Shown here one piece after another: positions 10,001-16,000 of a stretch of DNA of 35,994 bases. Under the pieces are notes generated by a model, which did not search any database, was not told where the DNA came from, and worked only from the letters and a program-made list of their open reading frames with translations. A program made the position numbers and the translations under genes. The number at the start of each line of letters is the position of its first letter. Position 1 is the stretch's first letter. This DNA is from a virus. The stretch lies in the IMG/VR virus record IMGVR_UViG_3300025732_000128, positions 1 to 35,994 of that record; one strand, written 5' to 3'.

Positions 10001-13000
10001 CGCCGACGCAGACGCTGAGGCGTCATGGGGCATTGTCGATGCGATGTTGTCGCGGGCGATTGATCATCCAGAAACTTCAACAGATCTTCTTGATACTGAA
10101 GAAGGTCGCGCTAAGCGTGCTGCTGATGAAGCCGAATATAACGCGGCTCTTGAAGCGCATAAGGACGAGCTAGCCGAGTATGAAGCAAAGAAGATTGTTG
10201 CAAAACTTTGGCACTGCGAGTGGACGCTTACAGCCGCAATTGACGGTGGAAGCAATGATGGTTGCGGACCAGTCGATCCGGACAATATCATTCAGAATGC
10301 TAGCAATCCAGGCCCAGATCCAATTGATCCGGACGGTGTTCCAGAAAACATCTCGCTTGGCGGCGAAATTGATAGAACAGACTACGACGGTGTTGATGTC
10401 AAAGACCCGTACGCAGACGAAAAGTTTCCGCCGACCCCGCAACAACGCGAAATCGTTGATGCTGTTCTTACCGGCGAGGACACTGTAGTTAGAGCTCTTG
10501 CTGGCACAGGTAAGACAAGTACACTGCAACTTATCGCGAGAAGACTCAAGAAAACAAGACCAAAGGCGCGTATTATTTACGTCGCATTTAACAGGTCAAT
10601 CGCTGAAGAAGCCGCCGATAAGATGCGCGGAACAAACGTTGAGTCAAGAACAGCGGACTCAATCGCTTGGCGATCAATGACGAAAAAGATGCGAGATAAA
10701 AAAGATCTAAATCGCTTCAACAGTACAGCTAATAAGCTGGCCGGTCATTTTGGAATTACTTCAATTGATGTCATACAGGACGACGGAACAATACGTCAGT
10801 TAAATCTGCGCGAAGCTGTCGCTGCTGTAAAGAAGACAGTCAATAACTATACGATAAGTGCAGATGACGATCTAGGTCCGCAGCACGTCCCATTTAACGA
10901 TCCGTCTGGGCAGATTCTCGGGTGGGCTCAGGAAATGTGGACAGATCTAAAAGATGAGAATGGATTCGCACCGTTCACATTTAATCATGCGATGAAGATA
11001 TGGGCTCTCTCCAGGCCAAATCTTGCGGATACGGCGTCTGGCGTTAGTTTTCCAGCTGACATCATCTTCTTTGACGAGGCTCAGGACATTAACCCCGTTC
11101 TTGGAAAGGTCATCGCTGATCAAAACATCCAAAAAGTATACGTGGGAGATGGAAATCAGGCGATTTACGCGTTCCGCGGAGCTGAAGATGAACTTCAAAA
11201 AGTTGTAGCCACGCACGATCTGCCGTTGACAAAGTCGTGGAGATTCGGCCCGCAGGTTGCAGGAATCGGAAACAGATTCCTATCTCTTCTTGGTTCAAAG
11301 CACAGGATCGAGGGTGGCGGACCAGACGGAGAGATCCTCGAGCGCGGTGACATGGTAGACGCTGACGCTGTGCTCGTGCGCTCGAATGCTGGCGCGATTA
11401 AGGCGATATTTGACGAACTAGAGCGTGGACGAACAGTCGGTGTATCGTCAAATTATAAAGAAGATCTTGTTAATTTCTACAATACGGCAAAATGGTTAAA
11501 GAACGGTGCTAATCCGAGCGACCGGCCTTCCGTTGTGCATGACGATCTTGTTGGATTCTCATCATGGGAAGATGTTGTACGAGAGTCTAAAGAAGAAGGA
11601 AGCAGAAAACTAAAGTTTCTTGTAGATCTAGTCGATGAGATTGGACTTGACGGCATAAATGATTTACTATCACAACTAAGAATTGTTAGTGCCGGAGAAA
11701 CTGGTGGTCAAAAGTCTACTAGAGTTTCAGTTCAAGATGTTCTTAGTGGCGCTAAAAATCATCTCTTGACCTATAAGTTTAACGGAAAAGATGAGAAGAT
11801 TGACTATCAGGTAGACGGCGACCGTGTCCTTCTTACCGGAGGAACTTTCAACGCAAAGTCTAGAATATATGACGCCGGCTTTAGGTGGGATAAAGACAAA
11901 AAAGCTTGGGCTAGAACGATTAAAGGCGACGATAAAAAGGCCGAAGAACTCAATAAGCTTCGTTCGATAATTGGAACTGATGACGAAGAAGGCGTTGATG
12001 TTGTCGTTACTACAGCTCATAGGTCAAAAGGTCTCGAGTGGGATAACGTAAGAATCGGTGACGATTTCTGGGGTCCTAGACTTGATAAGTCTGGCAACAA
12101 GGTTATGCCGAGTGACGAAGAAATTCGTCTAGCCTATGTTGCAGTTACCCGTGCGAAGAAGCGTCTTGATCCAGGTGCTCTTGAATGGATCTACGGCGAA
12201 ACTTCTGATGATGACGAACTTCCGTTCCAAAAGCCAGCGTTTGCTCCTCCGTCTGGTCCTGCAGTAAGTCTTCCTCCTCCAGGTGCACCTCAGAGTCCGT
12301 TTGCACCTCCCACTGGGATACCGCAGAATCTACCTGAAGTACCTGAAGTACCTGAAGTACCTGAAGTACCTGAAGTACCTGAAGTACCTGAAGTACCTGA
12401 AGTACCTGAAGTACCTGAAGTACCTGAAGTACCTGCGGCGCCTAGAAGTTCAGAACCAATCGGTGACGAGCAGTCTTTTGTAGGTAAGGCTGCCAAAAAG
12501 AAATACCCAGAACCTCACGGAAGATGGACAAGCAATGGGTACACGTTTGAAACCAAGACCGGGACATCAACAATAGGTCCAAACACGATAGCTGACATGA
12601 AGACAGGAAAAGCTATCGATTGGCTTTCAGACACCATCGGACTGCACCACGATGAGGCTGTTGATGTAGTACACCGACTTACCGGGAAGAAAGGTGTATG
12701 GGACCCCGAAGCCAACGACGGTGAAGGTGGCTATAAGATATATACGACTAAGGACTGGACACTAGATCTCCCTGAAGTCAATGAATCTGAACTCACTGGA
12801 TCAGATCTTGTTGATATTGGAGAAGTTCCATCTACTGAAGTTCCACCAGCAGGCCAGTCCGGAACCTCAAGTGTACCAGATTCTGGAGATCCAGATTTTG
12901 TTGACGAGGTTCTGTACGATCTTGATGATCCCGATGGAAGTTTTGTAGCCTCTATTGACGAGGTAATTACCGACGTCAATGAATCAATTGACGCGTTTAC

Positions 13001-16000
13001 AGGACAGTCATTTGAAAAGAAAAAGTTTAAAGACTTTGCGCAACGAATCATTGATCTAGCAGAACGTCTAAAAGCTGGAAAAATATCAAAAGATGACGCC
13101 CAAGCCGAGGTGCTAAAGCTATCAGATGAAGCTGACGGTCTTCCAGAAAAGTCAGTAAACTCTTCATTCATTAAATCGAATATTCTAAACTTTAGAAGAA
13201 TATTTACTGATAGGGTTATAGCAAAAGGTCTCCCTCCCGAAGGTAGTGGACTTGGATACTCAAAGAACGGAATTTTTATCGTCCCAGGTATGCGAGTCCG
13301 CGACAAGTGGGGATACGCTGGCACAGTAATAAGTTACAACCAACCAGACTTCATCAATGTATTTATACGTCCAGATATTGACCAACGCGATCCATCAAAA
13401 GTTAAAGGAAAGCCTTGGGGCCCTAAAAAGAATACGACGTCAAAGGGCACAAAAACGCTAACCGTTCTCCAAGAAGGAGACGACCAATCACCTTGGATCG
13501 ACAATGGAAAAGTCCCTGTAGGAAAGCGTCCTCATAATCTAGAAGACCAACTCAGACTTCTCGCTGAAATGGACTCTGATGACGGTGAAGGCCCTGTCGG
13601 TGTCGTTGAACCGACACCTTCACCTGACGATAGTGGTGGAGCAGCCGGCGAACCAGCGGCAGGCACGACAGAGGCACTTCGCAAAAACATTGAAAAAGCC
13701 GCGAAAGAAGAGGCGTGGTCTGGTGAAGAAGCAGAACGCACTGGTTCGGAGTCTGATACGCCCAAGATGTCCGAAGGTGCAAAAAAGTTTTTAGGCCCTC
13801 GAAAAGTTGGTGGAAGATACTGGAGTAATTATTATAAAAAACCGTATACGGTCGTAGCCATCAATACTGATCAAAACGGATTTACAAAAATAACTGTTGA
13901 ATGGCAGGATGGAGTGAGAACAACTCACTCAACACCATGGGACAGTAAAGACAAGATTATTGAAGAACCTCCGGAGTCTGAACCCCCAAAAGTTGAAGTC
14001 CCCACTGGGGACACGCCAGAGGTTGATAACTCTCCAGAAACAACAACAAAACTTGGAACTGATATTTCAACACCAGACGTGACAGTTGACGGTGTTGAGG
14101 CTGCCCCAGATCACACGCCGCAAGAACAAGATCTTCTTCAAAAAATGCTTTCTGAGGGTCCAAACGCTGTTGGCTCAGAATTTACGGCGAACTGGGTGCA
14201 ACACGTAGAAGACTTCATTGCGTCCGGCGCGAAAGATGACGAGGCAGCTGAAGCCGTTGCGCTGATCCAAAGTCTTGGCGATTCTCAGGAGTTACTTGAC
14301 GCGAGTCGCGGTAACGCTCTTCTACAGAATATGCGCACTGGCATTGCCGTATTTACAGAAGAAGGACCGCAGGCGTTACTCGGGAAGAAAAAGAAATACA
14401 GTCTCGATATGCCTGTACAGTCTGAGGACTTTGTTTCAGTTGACCTCATTCCAGTCGGCAAATCGTCAGTTAGGGCTTTCTACAGTGATATAGCTCGCTA
14501 TTTTGACGATCCAACGTTGATTGATACGGAGATGACTCCGGCTTCAGCGTTTCTTCGCGGAGTTAGATCTGGAACAGTTAAGGGTGGTCAAGGATATGAA
14601 CGTTGGATACAATTTGATGTTCCAATTACTGATCCAAATCATCCGTTGCATCAACTTCTTTCTCCAGGACAGGAAATCGATCTTCGTCCCTCTTCATGGA
14701 CCGCACTTGGCAACATAGCAAATGTCGCGTATGAGTACGATAAAACAGATGGAGAGATCGACGCTCTCGAAGGCGAGTATAAAAGCCCACCGATTGACAA
14801 AATTTACAGCGTAGTGCTCGAGGTCGGCGACGTTCCAGCTTTTGACATCTCAAAAACGAGTCCGATACCTAGTGAAAAAGAATCAGTTGTCACGAACGGA
14901 CGATACAAAGTTGCTTCCGTTGAACTCGATAGTCTTATCATGCCGTATCCAGAGTCCGTTCTCGAGGAGGGGCACCAAAATCATCTACCGATTGTCAGAA
15001 TACGTCTAGAATCTGTTACATCGCCGAATCGCGAGAACGTTGACGATGTCGAGTCTGCGTCTCAAGTTGCTCCAGAACCAGAACTAGAAGAAACGATCCC
15101 GCAGAGTAAATCCTCGTCTTGGGAGGGCGGAGTTCTCACAACGGACGCTGACGGAGTGACTGTTGCGAGTGGTTTAGGCTACGATACAGTGCAAAAACTT
15201 AAGAGAGGCGCGATTGATCCGCCTACTCTGCCGTTTTTTGTTCCTTTTGGTGGAGATCTCTCTGATCCAGAAAACGGTGAAGGATACTTTTTTGCAAAAT
15301 CAGGAAAACGTTATTGGGGAAGATACGGTGCGGCTGGAGTTTTAGTAAGAACAAAAGGTCCAGATGGAAAATATCGTTATCTTCTCGGTAAAAGAGCTGA
15401 TTGGATAAGTTCAGGTGGAGGAAAGTGGGCGTTCCCGGGTGGGGCGCACAAAAACAGAGATGAATCAAATGATCGAACTACTACGGCATTTGGAGAATTA
15501 AGTGAAGAACTGGGTCTTGATTTAAATCAAGAAAATTCAGTTGTTGTCGGTGAACACAGAAATGCTGTTGAACCCGACTGGGCGTACGACACTGTAATTG
15601 TTGACACAGACCGCGCAACCGCTGACTCGCACAGTATCGGCGATAACGAGACGTCAGCGACGGACTATTTCACTGCTGATCAAATTAGAGAAATGGCGAC
15701 GAGAGGCGAATTACACCCGGCACTTGAAAAATCAATATTTGAAATATTAGATATCGCCGAAGATGGAAATGATACCGCAGAAGAACCGGAGTCCAAAGAA
15801 TCACCGGATACTTTGCCAGAATCTGGCGCCGCCAGCGTGCTTTCTCAGGCGCCCGTCGGTGGAATAAGTCTCTCTGACGCGATTAAAAACGTGACAACAT
15901 CGTCTGCAGGAACGAGCAGTTCACTGTTCGATGGCGGAGATATTCACGATCTGTCAGTCTACGCCACCGTCAAAGACGCTAAAAATGGCGGACTGCTAGA

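Noticed and set aside
12333-12431. CRISPR array
   Set aside because: Units are 9 bp, directly adjacent and without spacers, and they encode PEV in frame; a coding tandem repeat explains them.
12290-12496. Antisense frame rich in GTS repeats
   Set aside because: It is only the reverse reading of the PEV repeat in the giant gene.
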